DNA of 64,000 nucleotides from Incurvaria masculella (GCA_946894095.1 OX335646.2:15680077-15744076); one strand, 5' to 3'. Positions 1 through 11,982 are shown, counted from the stretch's first letter. Numbers and translations are program-made. Notes: generated from the letters alone by a model not told the origin.

Positions 1-305
1 ACACAGAACGCAAAAAGTATTGCACTTTAAGGCACGAACTCGTCAAAAATATTAAATATAGCCATAGTATGTAGTTGCAGCAAAAACATATTCACAATTT
101 CAGGTTTAATGGTTTCGTTCTAATTGCCGATTAGAAGTTTTACACCGTTAGATGGCGCTGTTAAATAAAAATCGTATTTAAATAAATTGTAACAAAACCA
201 ATAATCCTGAAATTGTGAAATTGTTTTCGCTGCAAGTAATATGACTATATTAAACTTTTATTATTAATTCGTGGCTTAAAGTGCAATACTTTTTGCGTTA
301 TGTGT
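1..305. mobile_element. Foldback MITE with about 100-bp inverted ends
   Basis: The first ~100 bases and bases ~205-305 are imperfect reverse complements: ACACAGAACGCAAAAAGTAT at the left, and its complement with small changes at the right. CTTTAAG, TATAGTCATA-like and CCTGAAATTGTGAA blocks match in order inside. No transposase. Superfamily unknown; the left edge may be cut by the window. Confidence 0.75.
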
Positions 306-565
306 GCAAACAACTTTATATGGGTCGGAACAGCCTAAAGCTACATTTGTAGTTTTAATAATACTTCAATTTTACGGATACACAGTGTTCAAGCTTTTTT
401 CTTTTGCAACTTCTTTCCGAATTTTCGTCCACCACCGTTCGTGGTCGCGGCGCGAACCTCGAAACACAGAAAGAAGTAAGCTAAGCTTGTACACGTGCAT
501 CCGTAAACGTGAAAATCCAAACGAACATATTTGTAGGCTTCATATTAGTGAATTACGTCGTATGT

Positions 566-880
566 TTTTAGGGTTCCGTAACCAAAGGGTGCCAACGGAA
601 CCCTATTACTAAGCCACTGCTGTCCGTACATCCTTCCGTCCGTCCGTCTGTCCGTCTGTCCGTCCGTCTGTCACAGGGCTCTATCTCATGAACCGTTATA
701 GGTAGGCAGCTGAATAAACACATAGTGTGTATTTATTTTGCCGCTATAACAACAAATAGATAAAATATATAAGTAATAAAAATTTAAGGAGTACCCCCTA
801 AAGAAAACCTGATTTTGTGGCGTTAAATCTTGTACGATGGTACGGAACCGTTCATGTGCGAGTCCGACTCGCATTTTTTT
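566..880 (-). repeat. Palindrome-head repeat, copy 1
   Basis: One of about twelve copies of a dispersed repeat (about 250-370 bp). In forward orientation it starts AAAACCGGCCAAGTGCGAGT with the palindrome GTGCGAGTCGGACTCGCAC. It then carries ACGTTTTTTGTATGGG, GCGGCAAAATAAATACAC, CATGAGATACAGCCCTGTGA and a variable (GACG)n array, and ends AGGGTTCCGT-spacer-ACGGAACCCTAAAAA. This copy is reversed, nearly full length, with a CCGT array at 623-671. Confidence 0.85.
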
Positions 881-1183
881 GAAGATTTTTTCAAATCGCT
901 TTCACCTTTTGACTCCTGTTCCCGCCTTAAGATGTTCCCAATAAATACAGAGACTTCTGCCATCATATTAAACCTGCGAAGCGACCTCTGCGCCCTTTGG
1001 AATAGGGCCCTGACATTAAATGGCCTCCCTTTACCCTAACAAAGCGAGTCCAGGAAACATCAATCATTGCCGAGGATGGCAGGTGACGAAGGTGGACGCG
1101 ATGGCGACGAAGTCACGAAGCCGTCTCCGTTGTCCTTGACCACTATAGTTCGTAATAGTGTCATTTCCACGGCTTTCAGGCGC

Positions 1184-1240
1184 GCGTGGACTTGCCTTCA
1201 AGACCAGAGGTCATGGGTTCAAATTCCCACCCCGTTCATG
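1184..1240 (+). repeat. tRNA-like SINE head (possible)
   Basis: GGTTCAAATTC at 1216-1226 fits a pol III B box, and GCGTGGACTTGCCTTCAAG upstream could hold a weak A box. It does not fold into an obvious tRNA, so it is more likely a SINE remnant than a gene. Confidence 0.3.
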
Positions 1241-1349
1241 CGCCGCATTATTTCTCTTTCTGAGTTAGATAAGTGCAATTCGTTACGATTGCGAGCGGTT
1301 CGATGGTTCAGATCCATATAAAACTTGTCTTCTTCCCTAGAAATTGTTG

Positions 1350-1440
1350 ATATCATCCCAATGGATGAGAATATGGTCGCATAATGACAAATTGTCCGTG
1401 CTTTCCACCCAGTACAATGTAGCCGTGCTCATATTTCAAT
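1350..1440 (+). repeat. 5S-like SINE fragment
   Basis: Partial match to the body of the SINE described at 23995-24375 (blocks around GGTCGCATAATGACAAATTG, GTCCGTG and TACAATGTAGCCGTGCTCAT). Head and tail are missing. Confidence 0.5.
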
Positions 1441-2226
1441 TTCATATATTTGAACTTGGACCGGGAACCGTGGACAGGAAAACGGAGTGTGGGAAGACCA
1501 CCCGCCAAGTGGGACGACGATATCTCATGACGGAAGAGTTTGTTTTTCCCAGTACAAGTACAGTCTTACACTTTCGATATTTATAATTGATAAAAGATGT
1601 ATTGAGGATTAGAAACCTAAAATGTCTATTTGCATGCATGTTGGATAATTCTGCAAGAGCGTGACGTTTAAAAGCTCGATCCCATATTTTAAAGTACACA
1701 GTTAAATTTCAATTTAGCCCTATTTCCGCCCCAATATCTCCGCTCCCTCTAAAGCTCAACGCGTCGACCCTCTCATCATACGCGCAACTTGGCGCAGGAA
1801 ACCCGAATATGACCAAACCCTTTCACGCCCCAAAAGCTCCCGCTTCCGGACCGGGACGCGCGACCTGCCACAGGGCCAAAGTTTTCAGGTCACGGCTACG
1901 CAATACACGTGATGCATGACTATAGGGTACAGAACAGTAATCCCAGTTAGTTGCATATTTTATATAATTTACCATATAAATATATATGTACGACATCAAG
2001 CCGTTTTCTGGAAGGTTATGCAGGGATAAAAGAGTGTGATGCGGTACGACCACATCATACTCTTGTTTCTTCAAAAGATGTTTCGTGCCTTCACGATAGC
2101 TACGAATTGGACCTTCACCGAAGAATATATACACTGCCGTGACGAAGCTCGTTAACTCTCTAGTCCTGATTGTTCAGTCCGAGTTCTCACCTAAATTGGC
2201 GTTTACGGAACATCGAAGTTACCTAA
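1441..2226. other. No gene seen
   Basis: Unique-looking AT-rich sequence with a small TA-rich stretch near 1970-1990. Short open frames on both strands overlap each other and show no family motif. Confidence 0.5.
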
Positions 2227-2383
2227 AAACGTCAAACCCCATACAAGTTTTTACTGCTTAGTTTTACTTCTTTAAACTGTCAAAATCAAACTCGGACTTC
2301 CGATGTGTAAGAAAACGCGAGTCGGCCTAAACGGCAACGTCGACGTATTTGCAGCGATGGTGAGTAAATGGGGTTTGACGTTT
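2227..2383. repeat. Inverted repeat pair, possible small MITE
   Basis: AAACGTCAAACCCCAT at 2227-2242 is exactly complemented at 2368-2383. The arms are 16 bp and the loop about 125 bp. No target duplication was recognised. Confidence 0.5.
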
Positions 2384-2559
2384 TATCGTCATAAGAATGA
2401 GTTTCAATCGCTACCCCCGTCCTTCCATGCTCGCTTTTCTTCAGTCATGCGCCGGTTACATCAATTTTCTCTGTGTAAATTCGAAAATTATTTTTTTAAT
2501 ATATAATAAAACATGTCTTATGTTACATAAAACCATGAAATAACAGTAAACAATGACCA

Positions 2560-2681
2560 GGACGTGTATTCTTGGCATTCAGTCATTGCGGATTCAGTAG
2601 AGTTAACAGAAGAAGGATTTACTTTGACATTACTGTTAACTCTACTGAATCCGCAATGACTGAATGCCAAGAATACACGCC
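2560..2681. mobile_element. 122-bp hairpin MITE, copy 1
   Basis: Almost perfect foldback of two arms of about 50 bp, starting GACGTGTATTCTTGGCATTC with GTTAACTCTACTGAATCC near the loop, and a loop of about 20 bases. A nearly identical copy lies at 33842-33963. It is too short to code. The likely superfamily is not clear. Confidence 0.85.
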
Positions 2682-4209
2682 TTGAACTTGAATACAAGAC
2701 GAGGCTAAATTATTAATAGCATAGGTATCTACTTCAAACAACTAACTATTTGAATGATATGCTATCCTTGCGCCTATTTTCATGACATAGGATGCAATAT
2801 GATCGCTGCGGCTGCTGCGTACTAACGATCAGCTCGAAACGTCGGAGAATGTCTCCTCCCGCCGCGTGAAACCGTCGTAACATTTTTCAAACATATTAAA
2901 TAGATTATTGACGAAGTTGTTCATCAAAACACCAAACAGTGCAATCTCCGTTACGCATTGATAACTACAGTAATGGAAGCAATTACTCCACAATTGTGTG
3001 CGTTGTTATGCAAATGTTCAATAATGCAGCGCCATCTAAACGGATATGTACCTCATATTTTTGTTGTAGGCGCAATCATCTTTATAATGTTTTTAGATTA
3101 ACTGCGTTGCTGTTCATATTGTTTTGAAAACTGGGGGTCTTCCGGTCTACCGCAACGGTTTAAATGTAACCTCTACGGTGAGAACATTATAATATTATAA
3201 TGATGACGATTGCTATAGCTAAGAGAGAAACCTGTAAAGGTACAAAGATATAACTCTTATTACGACCATGTTAAGTTTTAGTCAAGAGAAATAAAGAATA
3301 TGAGATGCTAGGTAATGTAAGACGCATTTTTTTGTGATTTTACAGAAAGCCAAATAAAGTCGATCTGAGCAGATGCTGGACGTCAATAACGCAGGAACGT
3401 CGTGAATCGGAAAACCAACACAGCTAGTGTTCCGTAGCCTGGCAATCTGAGGCAGACCATATCGATGGCTTCCTAATCAATCCGAGATAAGCGTAGCCAA
3501 CGGAAGCAGGGGAGGGCACACCCCCCCCCCCCCTACGCATCTTAGAAAGTGGCCGAGAAAACCCAAGAAGTAGTACTTCACTATTAAACCTGTACGTAAC
3601 ATTTTAATGTAGGAGCTTACTTTTTTTTCCATCCTTTGCCATCTCTCACCTCCTTCCTTACCTCGCCCTACCCTGGCCTTCTTCAGTGTTCGTGCCCGTT
3701 CCTCTCAGGCCCTATTTAGTGGCGACTTGACTTGAAATCATTTATTGTACCGACTAGTGCGCGAGAGTATGTGACCTGACCTCATGACCAAACTTCAGTA
3801 AATTCAAAATTTATAAATCTAAGCCTAACTCGCTATTCAGTCATAGATCTATGTATTCATTGATAACAGTATTCGAGCGGAAATTGTTTTACTTTTTACA
3901 ATTTCATTATCTAGAGCGTTTGATACACTTGATACTTTCACTGATCATAGACAATAGCAATTTACACTTCCGATGCGATCCACATAACACGCAGAGCTAC
4001 AGCGCTGCATAGTAGGAGCGAGCGACTGACGTCTGAATGGGGGCTCTCGGAGATGATAATGGCCAGTTATTAGTGTGGAGGACGAGTAACTTGTCCCTCG
4101 AACAAATTGCTGTCAGGTGGGTTCGGTATAGATAGCATATTGAGCTGCTACATAGAGGATGCAAATAAAAGATTAATGCACACCTAACACAGAGATATTT
4201 ATGCATTAC
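2682..4209. other. No gene seen
   Basis: AT-rich sequence without recognisable coding content. It holds a run of C at about 3520-3533 and a pyrimidine-rich stretch at 3620-3720. Confidence 0.5.
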
Positions 4210-4665
4210 TTAACGTGGGCCTTGCCGCTCGACTCGCCACACAAACGCAAAAAGAAGATCATGCGTTTTCAGAGATTTCTTGCCATTTCTTGTCAGAGAT
4301 CCAACATTTATAGCTTACCATCCAAAATAGCTTTAATTGATCAAACTAGATGTCTGATGACTGTTGGCATTGTCAAATTGTATTTGGTTTCTAAGTTAAA
4401 AAGTCCGAAAGCTCGAATTTTTCTCGCGTTTTACACAATAAATTTGGAGGTGGATTACTCAACGATAGAATAAAAACATCATCAAAAGATTAGTCATCAG
4501 ACATAGATTGTTTCATGAAGATTTATAATCAATTTGGTTTTGGTTAGATTTATGATTACCAGCGGGCATGGTTTACTTTTAGCTATGAGTCGTTTTGTAA
4601 TAATATTTTACGTAAATATTACCAAACCAAATAATATGCGCATTATCTGCTTTCTATATCTAATA
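4210..4665 (+). mobile_element. TTAA-flanked MITE, 3'-truncated copy
   Basis: Same family as 50466-51015. It begins at TTAA 4210-4213 and shares TTTCTTGTCAGAGATCCAA, ATGTCTGATGAC, ATTAGTCATCAGACATAG and TTTACTTTTAGCTAT. It is strongly diverged, and the right inverted end is missing. Confidence 0.7.
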
Positions 4666-4753
4666 TAGTAAGTAATTTCTAATATCTATTCATCAACCGA
4701 CTCTAGTGCACTCAACATGGGTACAAGTGCAGAAATTCAATAAACTTAAAGGA

Positions 4754-4999
4754 AAAAAACCGGCCAAGTGCGAGTCGGACTCGCACACGAGGGGTTCCGT
4801 ACCATCGTACAAGATTTAACACAAAAAAATCACGTTTTTTATTTTGCCAATTTGTTGTTAAACGGCAAAATAAATACACACTCTGTGTAAATTTCAGCTG
4901 GTTCATGGGATACAGCCCTGTGACAGACGGACGGACGGACAACGGAGGCTTAGTAATAGGGTTCCGCTTTCACCCTTTGGGTACGGAACCCTAAAAAAC
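4754..4999 (+). repeat. Palindrome-head repeat, copy 2
   Basis: Forward copy with the intact palindrome head, short (GGAC)n array at 4927-4940 and intact terminal hairpin GGGTTCCG...CGGAACCCT. It is shorter inside than copy 9. Confidence 0.85.
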
Positions 5000-6228
5000 G
5001 AACTTTAACCAATTTCGGGCTTGAACCGTAATGCATACATTGAATGTTTAACTTGTTTCTAGTGATGTTAATCTGAAGTAACGTTGTTGTAATAGCTTTA
5101 TTTCAACGATTATCTATTTTTTTCTGATTATACGTTAAGTAAAAAAAATTTTTTTTGCAAGAACTGTCCATGTTACTTGCTATCAACGTTTTACAACATA
5201 ATAATAACGTCACCGTGCTCGAGTCGGTGCATTGTCTCACGTTGCGACACGACACGGCTTCGATCATTGTTCGCGATCTGGGACGGAAGGTTGCATCTGG
5301 TGACAAACACAATATTGTTCACACCAATCTGTTTATACAAAAGAAAGTGTGATATCACACGTGCGGGTCGGTTCGTTGACCTTAGGAAAAAATATTTAAC
5401 AATTTTCAATGGATTCAACCGGTCATCATGAATAGACTAAATTGTTACAGGAAATAATCAATTTTTTTTAGAAGCCTGCGTCTGGCCCTCTCTGTTTCTT
5501 TATCTGTCTGCTCATAATGAATCCAGTGCGGTTTGTATACACGTATAAGTTGATTCTTCACATGAATAAAGGGCTACTTATCAACACGTTAAATTAACTG
5601 TATTTTATATAAGAGAAATTGGGCGAAACGTCATAATTTTTTTTTCATGAGACCTCTTTTAGGGTAAAATACAAGAAATTATGCGCTATCATAAGCGTAT
5701 GTGCTATCGTAGACAATTACTTAACCATCCCAGAAGCCTAAAATGTCCTAATAACGGTGTAAGGTGTTCTTCGAACATTGTATGAATGAATACATGGAAT
5801 GTTTATATTTAAAGCATTCGCTGCGCTGAAATCGTGCCCACCTTCATATCGAAAAATCAAAGCTACCCGTGTGAGAACTTCTCGCGTTCGCTTCATGAGT
5901 GCAAAGGAAGGGCGGGCGATATCATGGATTGTGGCTGTGACGGGTGGGAGCGTGTCGAGGTGGGGGCATTCGGGGGTGCAGGGAGCGAGGGGGGTCGTGA
6001 CGGCGGAAGCTGGCTGCCAAAGAATGCATTTCCATTCCTACTTCACAAGTCCGGAATTACCTTCGGAATGATGGTTCAATGATGCTTCGAAAACACGCCA
6101 AGATCCCGCAACAATCCGGAATGGTTACTATACGGGATAGTTTAAGGATACCCGCAAGCAATCGAGATCGAATCTAGAATATAATTGGGAAATCAAATAA
6201 AATAAAAATATTTTCTTTTATGAGCAAA
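5000..6228. other. No gene seen
   Basis: No supported feature. A G-rich stretch at 5910-6010 gives two overlapping open frames of 82-90 codons without family motifs; I do not call them. Confidence 0.5.
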
Positions 6229-6487
6229 CAAACCGGCCAAGTGTGAGTCGGACTCGTACACGAAGTATTTCGTACCATCGCACAAGATTTAAAAATGAAG
6301 GATTTTGTATGGGGCCTCTCTAATTTGTATTATTTTTAAATTTTACCTATTTGTTGTTGTAACGGCAAAATAAATACACATATTACGGTTCATGAGATAC
6401 AGCCCTGTGACAGACGGACGGACCGACGGACGGACAGCGGAGGCTTAGTAATAGGGTTCCTTTGGTACCCTTTGAGTACGGAAAAAG
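6229..6487 (+). repeat. Palindrome-head repeat, copy 3
   Basis: Forward copy, older: the head palindrome is mutated (GTGTGAGTCGGACTCGTAC) and the terminal hairpin is degraded. Confidence 0.8.
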
Positions 6488-6968
6488 TACTCATCCAGTC
6501 AGTTTCAGTAGAATGCTCGGAAAAGAGGGCGCGACTGATGAAAAAAAACTCGCCAAATGGTTTTTCGCCGGCCTTGGCCACTGCTTCCGCCCCTAGGCTG
6601 CGGTCTTACGGCCTATTGACAAGTCCAACGCTGCACATGACGCTCTATGCCTGCCTTACCCTTCGGTAAAGTCTCAGACAACGAAATAATAAACCTCACC
6701 AGGGAAGCGTCAAAACTCTGTAATTATAGTATTCGGGTTATTTCTAATAAAAAAAAAACCGGACCTTAAATCGCTAAGAACATTATAAATAATTATAGAT
6801 AATTATAACTAATGTGTTTGGATTCTCTAAATAGAACTCTAGCTCTACTAAGGATTTGGCATATCTTCTTCGCCTAAAATTAATAACCGACACCAATTTC
6901 CAAAATGCGGCAAGATCCATAAAATCTCGCTCTCCCCGCCCTGTAGACTGTGCAAAGAGGAGGGGCTG
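6488..6968. other. No gene seen
   Basis: No recognisable feature between a palindrome-head repeat and a MITE. Several A-runs. Confidence 0.5.
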
Positions 6969-7143
6969 AACCGGCGTAACATGTGAGAAAATATGTGAGG
7001 GAATTAGATCAATTCTGCACCAATCAAAAGTGAATGTAAAATATTCTAGCCAATAAGAGCCCAGAAGGTATGACAACAACGCTTCTGGCTGGTTCAAAAT
7101 TGTTCGAATTCTCTCACATCTTTTCTCACCTCTTACGCCGGTT
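6969..7143. mobile_element. 175-bp MITE with AACCGGCGTAA ends
   Basis: Terminal inverted repeats of about 36 bp: AACCGGCGTAACATGTGAGA at the left and the complement of CACCTCTTACGCCGGTT at the right, with GTGAGGGAATT/AATTCTCTCAC further in. No coding content. Confidence 0.7.
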
Positions 7144-7396
7144 ACCCATGTGGTAGAGAACGTGGCAGAGCGGTGTCATTCCCCTCTCGCACCCGGGTCG
7201 CTCCGCACATGCAGTCTCGTGTCGTACGCGCGTGCGCGTAAACACATGAAACGACATCCAACACGTGGTCTCAAGTGCTAACATTTTGGCCATGTGCTTT
7301 TCTACAGGGACTATACGAACTAATATGTGTTAATGTCGAAAATTACTCCGACACTTGGGCCAGCCACGGATGAAGATTGTTTCAGAAATTGTTGTT

Positions 7397-7676
7397 CAAA
7401 AACCGGCCAAGTGTGAGTCGGACTCGCACACGAAGAGTTCCGTACCATCGTAAAAGATTTAACACAAAAAAAAACACGTTTTTTGTACGGGACCCCCCTT
7501 TATTTTTATTTTTTTTATTTTACTTATTTGTTGTTATACTCTGTGAAAATTTCACCTGCCCACCTATTACGGTTCATGAGATACAACCCTGTGACAGACG
7601 GACGGACGGACGTGAACAGCGGAGGCTTAGTAATAGGGTTTCGTTTTCAAACATTGGGTACGGAACCCTAAAAACA
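7397..7676 (+). repeat. Palindrome-head repeat, copy 4
   Basis: Forward copy with head, (GGAC)n array at 7596-7611 and terminal hairpin ending ACGGAACCCTAAAAA. Overlapping open frames come from the repeat itself. Confidence 0.85.
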
Positions 7677-7929
7677 CAGGAGACACACGCAAACGTGTTT
7701 TTTAAAGGTCAGTCGTTACGGCGACCACCGAAATATTGCTACTTGCGATGCACAGAATACAAACACAGTAATAAACTTTTTCAGAAAAAAAATATAAACG
7801 AGTAAGATTTGAGAAAAAAAACGCTTTTTTCGCAATCACTCACATTTCAAAACATCAGCGTAGACCTCCAATAATTCCAAACATTTTTGCGACGAGCCGC
7901 GGACCACGTTTTACCATTTATTTGACAAC

Positions 7930-8040
7930 ACTAATTAATTATTTTAGCCTTTTAAGCCTTAGCTTCAACTTATATTATCTTGTATCAAAATGTAACTTGT
8001 AATCGCTGTTGGTTTTCTAAATAAATAAATAAATAAATTA
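7930..8040 (+). repeat. LINE 3' tail
   Basis: TGTAACTTGTAATCGCTGTT followed by GGTTTTCTAAATAAATAAAT repeats, the simple-repeat tail common on insect non-LTR elements. No reverse transcriptase is recognised upstream. Confidence 0.5.
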
Positions 8041-8259
8041 TGATCATCGATGGCAGCATGCTGATAAAAGAAGGTTTCAAAACGGAGACCGACCATCTTC
8101 GTTCTCAAGGGCATTAATTTCCAATTGATGTTAGGAGGGCTAATATGAACATTGCCTGAAAATTTAAAGTTAAATACGAGATTGAGAACTATAACCCCTA
8201 TAATGCACTTATGCATTCAGCTTTCAGAACATATCAAAAGATAAGTATATATTGCGGAA

Positions 8260-8445
8260 GGTCTAAAAATATCCGCTGAAATTTTTCTGCGGCCTAGCCT
8301 ACTGTAAGAAATAAAAATAAACTGCATGGAGCAAAACCTGGGCTGTACTGACTGTACGGAGGTTGGGTTGTCAATAAATTGATTGTTCTAGCAGCTGTGT
8401 GAGCGGGCGCGTTATCTTGGTGAAAAAGAATGCCAGAACGATTAC
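8260..8445 (-). pseudogene. mariner transposase relic
   Basis: The minus strand reads FHQDNAPAHTA (around 8393-8425), then PPYSQYSPGFAPC and LFLFLTVG before a stop. This is the block around the second and third catalytic Asp of mariner transposases, normally DNA-x-HTA and YSPDLAPCD. Here the third Asp is lost, and a stop and a frame change follow (GRRKISAD continues in another frame). Only about 60 residues of a roughly 340-residue protein can be followed. The N-terminal part may lie above 8445 but I could not recognise it. Confidence 0.7.
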
Positions 8446-9718
8446 TTATTTCGTGGCCAGAGTTCTAGAGCGATCGACCTTCGCTCGAACAAATGTTAGG
8501 GTTTCGTGACTCGCGAAAATCAACTCAATCCCTTTGTCCAAATGGATCGGTCGCTCGTTAGGCTCAAGGCTTTTAGCATATTGCTGGTCGGGGATGATAG
8601 GGAAGCAGGTTAATTGCCCTGGGCGATGGTCGCGGACGGCCGGTGGACGGAGGATACCGCCGTATCACGGCCGCAGACACGCCCACACGTTCACTCGGCC
8701 TATGCGAATTTGTAGATAACCAATACTAGACATGGTGTTTCGGAATAGGCTGCGGATTTGAACAAAAATATGTTTCATTACAAACCCGATAACGAGCCTA
8801 GAAGATAACTAAAAAGATGAAAACCACCAGTTCGAAGATATTTCTTTATGCATTTTCTTTAATATCTCAGTATCTTTATTTTCACCAATTTCAAAGCAAG
8901 GTAAGCAATTTCCTCCGTTTTGAGATGGAAACTAATTCCTTGCGAAAACTTAAAATCCCCGCAAACCTTTTGTGTGTCCTCTAAAATTTTAGCAGCTCAA
9001 TGCTTTTGCCCCTTCAGAGAAACCTGGATCCCCAGCATTTAAATATTTTTTTTGTTTCAAAAGTTGAACTGCAATACACACATTTTCGCTGCATTCATAT
9101 ACCATCAATATGCGGGGCAATATTAACGGGTGTTGACGGTATGCTTTTCGATCGTTCATTCCTTTCCGAAATCAGTCAATGCAATGATGAATCGGAACGG
9201 TGAAATATAGAGTCAATTTGCGTGATGACTTTATTTTCAGCATTTCCAATGTCAAAGTTCCCGCAGCGTGTTCCGAAACAGCCTGTACATTCATTCTCTG
9301 ATTTCCCGCCGGTGACGATACCATTATTGTTGCGAAAGTAATTCACTAACTCAGGGCACAGAATAAGCAATAGCACAGAATAAGTAAATAGTGCTACACC
9401 TTGTCAGTCTCTTGATCGTTTTGCCTACTTTTCAACATCTACGTTCAACATCTGACCGTGCACGAATGATGAAATGATAATTATGAAACCTATTTTATAT
9501 CCATAATTAAATTTATATCCTAAATCCATAAATGTTACTTTTACCGACACTTACTTCGTACCGAAAATAATAAACCGTAACTATTAAATGTGAAAAAATA
9601 TCGGTAACAATTAAAATAACACGTCCCATAGTGAAATAAATATTTCTTCCACAATGAGACTGCAAAAGACCAAGCCGAAGCGAATGTCCCCCTGTGGCCA
9701 GCGCGGATGAAAGGGCAT
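8446..9718. other. No gene seen
   Basis: No supported gene or repeat. A GC-richer patch lies at about 8610-8700. Confidence 0.5.
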
Positions 9719-9959
9719 GGGGTCCATTCAGAGCAAGAGTGAGTTCGAATTCGTCACTAAATATCAACTCACTTTTATAAATAGTTAATGTTTCCACACT
9801 TCTTGAACATCATTACAGTTAGGTAAAAATCTGGTCTGTCTCGTAAATACGTTGGAAGTATAAATAACGGTTCCGTTATTTAAATAATAAAATATTTCCC
9901 AGCTATTTTTAGGTTAACTCACTCCCGAACTCGAACTCACTTTACCTGAATGGACTTCC
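9719..9959 (+). mobile_element. GGGGTCCATTCAG MITE, copy 1
   Basis: About 241 bp, with inverted ends GGGGTCCATTCAGAGCAAGA and the complement of TCACTTTACCTGAATGGAC. The interior carries AGTTAGGTAAAAATCTGGT and AGTATAAATAACGG. It lies head-to-tail with copy 2 with only one or two bases between. Confidence 0.85.
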
Positions 9960-9960
9960 A

Positions 9961-10204
9961 GGGGATCCATTCAGGGCAAGAGTGAGTTCGAATTCGTCAC
10001 TAAATATCAACTCACTTTATTAAATAGTTAATATTTCTACACTTCTTGAATATCATTACAGTTAGGTAAAAATCTAGTTTGTCCCGTAAATACGTTAGAA
10101 GTATAAATAACAGTTCCGGTATTTAAATAATAATATATTTCCCAGCTATTTTTAGGTTAACTCACTCCCGAACCCGAACTCACTCTTGCCCTGAATGGAC
10201 CCCC
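9961..10204 (+). mobile_element. GGGGTCCATTCAG MITE, copy 2
   Basis: Second copy, same orientation, ending CTTGCCCTGAATGGACCCC. Inverted ends are about 30 bp. It differs from copy 1 by scattered substitutions, so the tandem pair is not an assembly duplicate. Confidence 0.85.
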
Positions 10205-10224
10205 AGGTAGAAATCGAAACTCAC

Positions 10225-10371
10225 TTATGACTGTACTGAAAGTTTCAGCTGTGTACCTATTATACGGTTCATGAGATACAGCCCTGTGATAGACGAACGG
10301 ATGGACGGACGGACAGCGGATGCTTAGTAATAGGATTCCGTTTGGTACCCTTTGTGTACGAAACCCTAACA
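10225..10371 (+). repeat. Palindrome-head repeat, 3' part only
   Basis: Starts at the GAAAGTTTCAGCTGTGTACC block and runs through the (GGAC)n array to a degraded terminal hairpin. It begins directly after MITE copy 2; the 5' half is missing. Confidence 0.75.
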
Positions 10372-10660
10372 AGTAAGTATATTTTTTCATCACAGTTTCT
10401 CATACCTGCGGAATTCACCGCGAGGTAAGTTCATTGGCTGCAGCCATAGGTAACGCATCAGAGTTGCGCCACATATTACGTTGAAATTTCTTTTGTCATC
10501 TTCTCATCGGCAACTAGCACGCAACTGATAATAATTAACTAGTTAGGCGCGCATGCGCCGCACATCGGCTGGCGCACGCATACTGATGCCGTCGCATCGC
10601 TCGCTCGGCTGTTCTCGTGTTGCGGCACCGCCCTTCCGCTGCTGGCCAAATCAACGTCAG

Positions 10661-10903
10661 GGGGTCCATTCAGGGCAAGAGTGAGTTCGAATTCGTCACT
10701 AAATATCAACTCACTTTTTTAAATAGTCAATGTTCCCACACTTCTTGAACATCATTACAGTTAGGTAAAAATCTGGTCTGTCCCGTAAATACGTTGGAAG
10801 TATAAATAACGGTTCCGTTATTTAAATAATAATATATTTCCCAGCTATTTTTAGGTTAACTCACTCCCGAACTCGAACTCACTCTTGCTCTGAATGGACC
10901 CCC
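10661..10903 (+). mobile_element. GGGGTCCATTCAG MITE, copy 3
   Basis: Third copy, same orientation, best ends: CAGGGGGTCCATTCAGGGCA and the complement of TGCTCTGAATGGACCCCCTG. Ends beginning CAG recall hAT elements, but I see no 8-bp duplication. Confidence 0.85.
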
Positions 10904-11635
10904 TGGTCGTCAACCGAGCTGCCTACGAAAGAAATTGTATTCCTCTCAGCAAATCTTAAGAACCATACCTAAGAACATGGAAAATTTAACATTCTTATAA
11001 CAAAACTGTCATGATAATAATATTGATTTCCCGATGTACATTTCTAAATCGTGAAATAAAATTTTTTACCTAGCGCGAAAAAAACATTCAGCGAAATGTA
11101 ATATCGGATTAAATCGCCAAGGTAGTGGTCAAATGAACATGAAAATACCAATATTTGTTGCTATAGCGTGTGTGTAGCATAGTATAAGCCATCATTTTCC
11201 AGTAACATAAAAGAGCGAAAAAAAGCGCACTCACGTTAGAACTATTTCATTTGTTCAAGCGAGCGCAATCAAAGTTATTGCAGTTTTCTGGCAACTGTCC
11301 CAACAAGCCGAACTGAAAATGCAAATTTGATACAGACACTAGTAATTCAACTTTAACCGAGGTTTTCTCAACGCTAAATAGGTAAGTAAGTATACTATAA
11401 ATACAAACGCTAATGTTAATGGACTTTCAAGTATAGTTGTATTATAAAATTGATTGATCATTAATATGATTCTTTATGTTTTAATTATTAACCATAGACA
11501 TTTTGAATACCACCCGACCATTCAAATTCACACACACACCCTACCCAACCTCTACCACATACACCCTACCTACCTATACCTTACACTACTTATTTTACTA
11601 TTCGCTTTAAAAAAAATAACTATCCTTAATTTTGA
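10904..11635. other. No gene seen
   Basis: AT-rich with no recognisable feature. A CA-rich stretch at 11525-11570. Confidence 0.5.
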
Positions 11636-11932
11636 ATTTTTAGGGTTCCGTAACCGAAGGGTAAAAACGGAACCCTATTACTAAGCCTTCGCCGTCCGTC
11701 CGTCCGTCCGTCCGTCTGTCACAGGGCTGTATTTCATGAACCGTAATAGGTAGGCAGCTGATATTTTCACAGAGTGTGTATTTATTTTGCCGCTATAACA
11801 TCAAATAGGTAAAATAAAAAAAATATATATAAAGGGGGGGCCCATACAAAAAACGTGATTTCTTGTGTTAAATCTTGTACGATAATACGGAACCCTTCGT
11901 GTGCGAGTCCGACTCGCACTTGGCCTTTTTTT
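11636..11932 (-). repeat. Palindrome-head repeat, copy 6
   Basis: Reversed full copy, with a CCGT array at 11693-11716 and intact palindrome head. It is head-to-head with the partial copy that follows. Confidence 0.85.
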
Positions 11933-11982
11933 ATATTGTGAAAACTAGTTACTGTACGAATACAAAACATGACATAAATATA

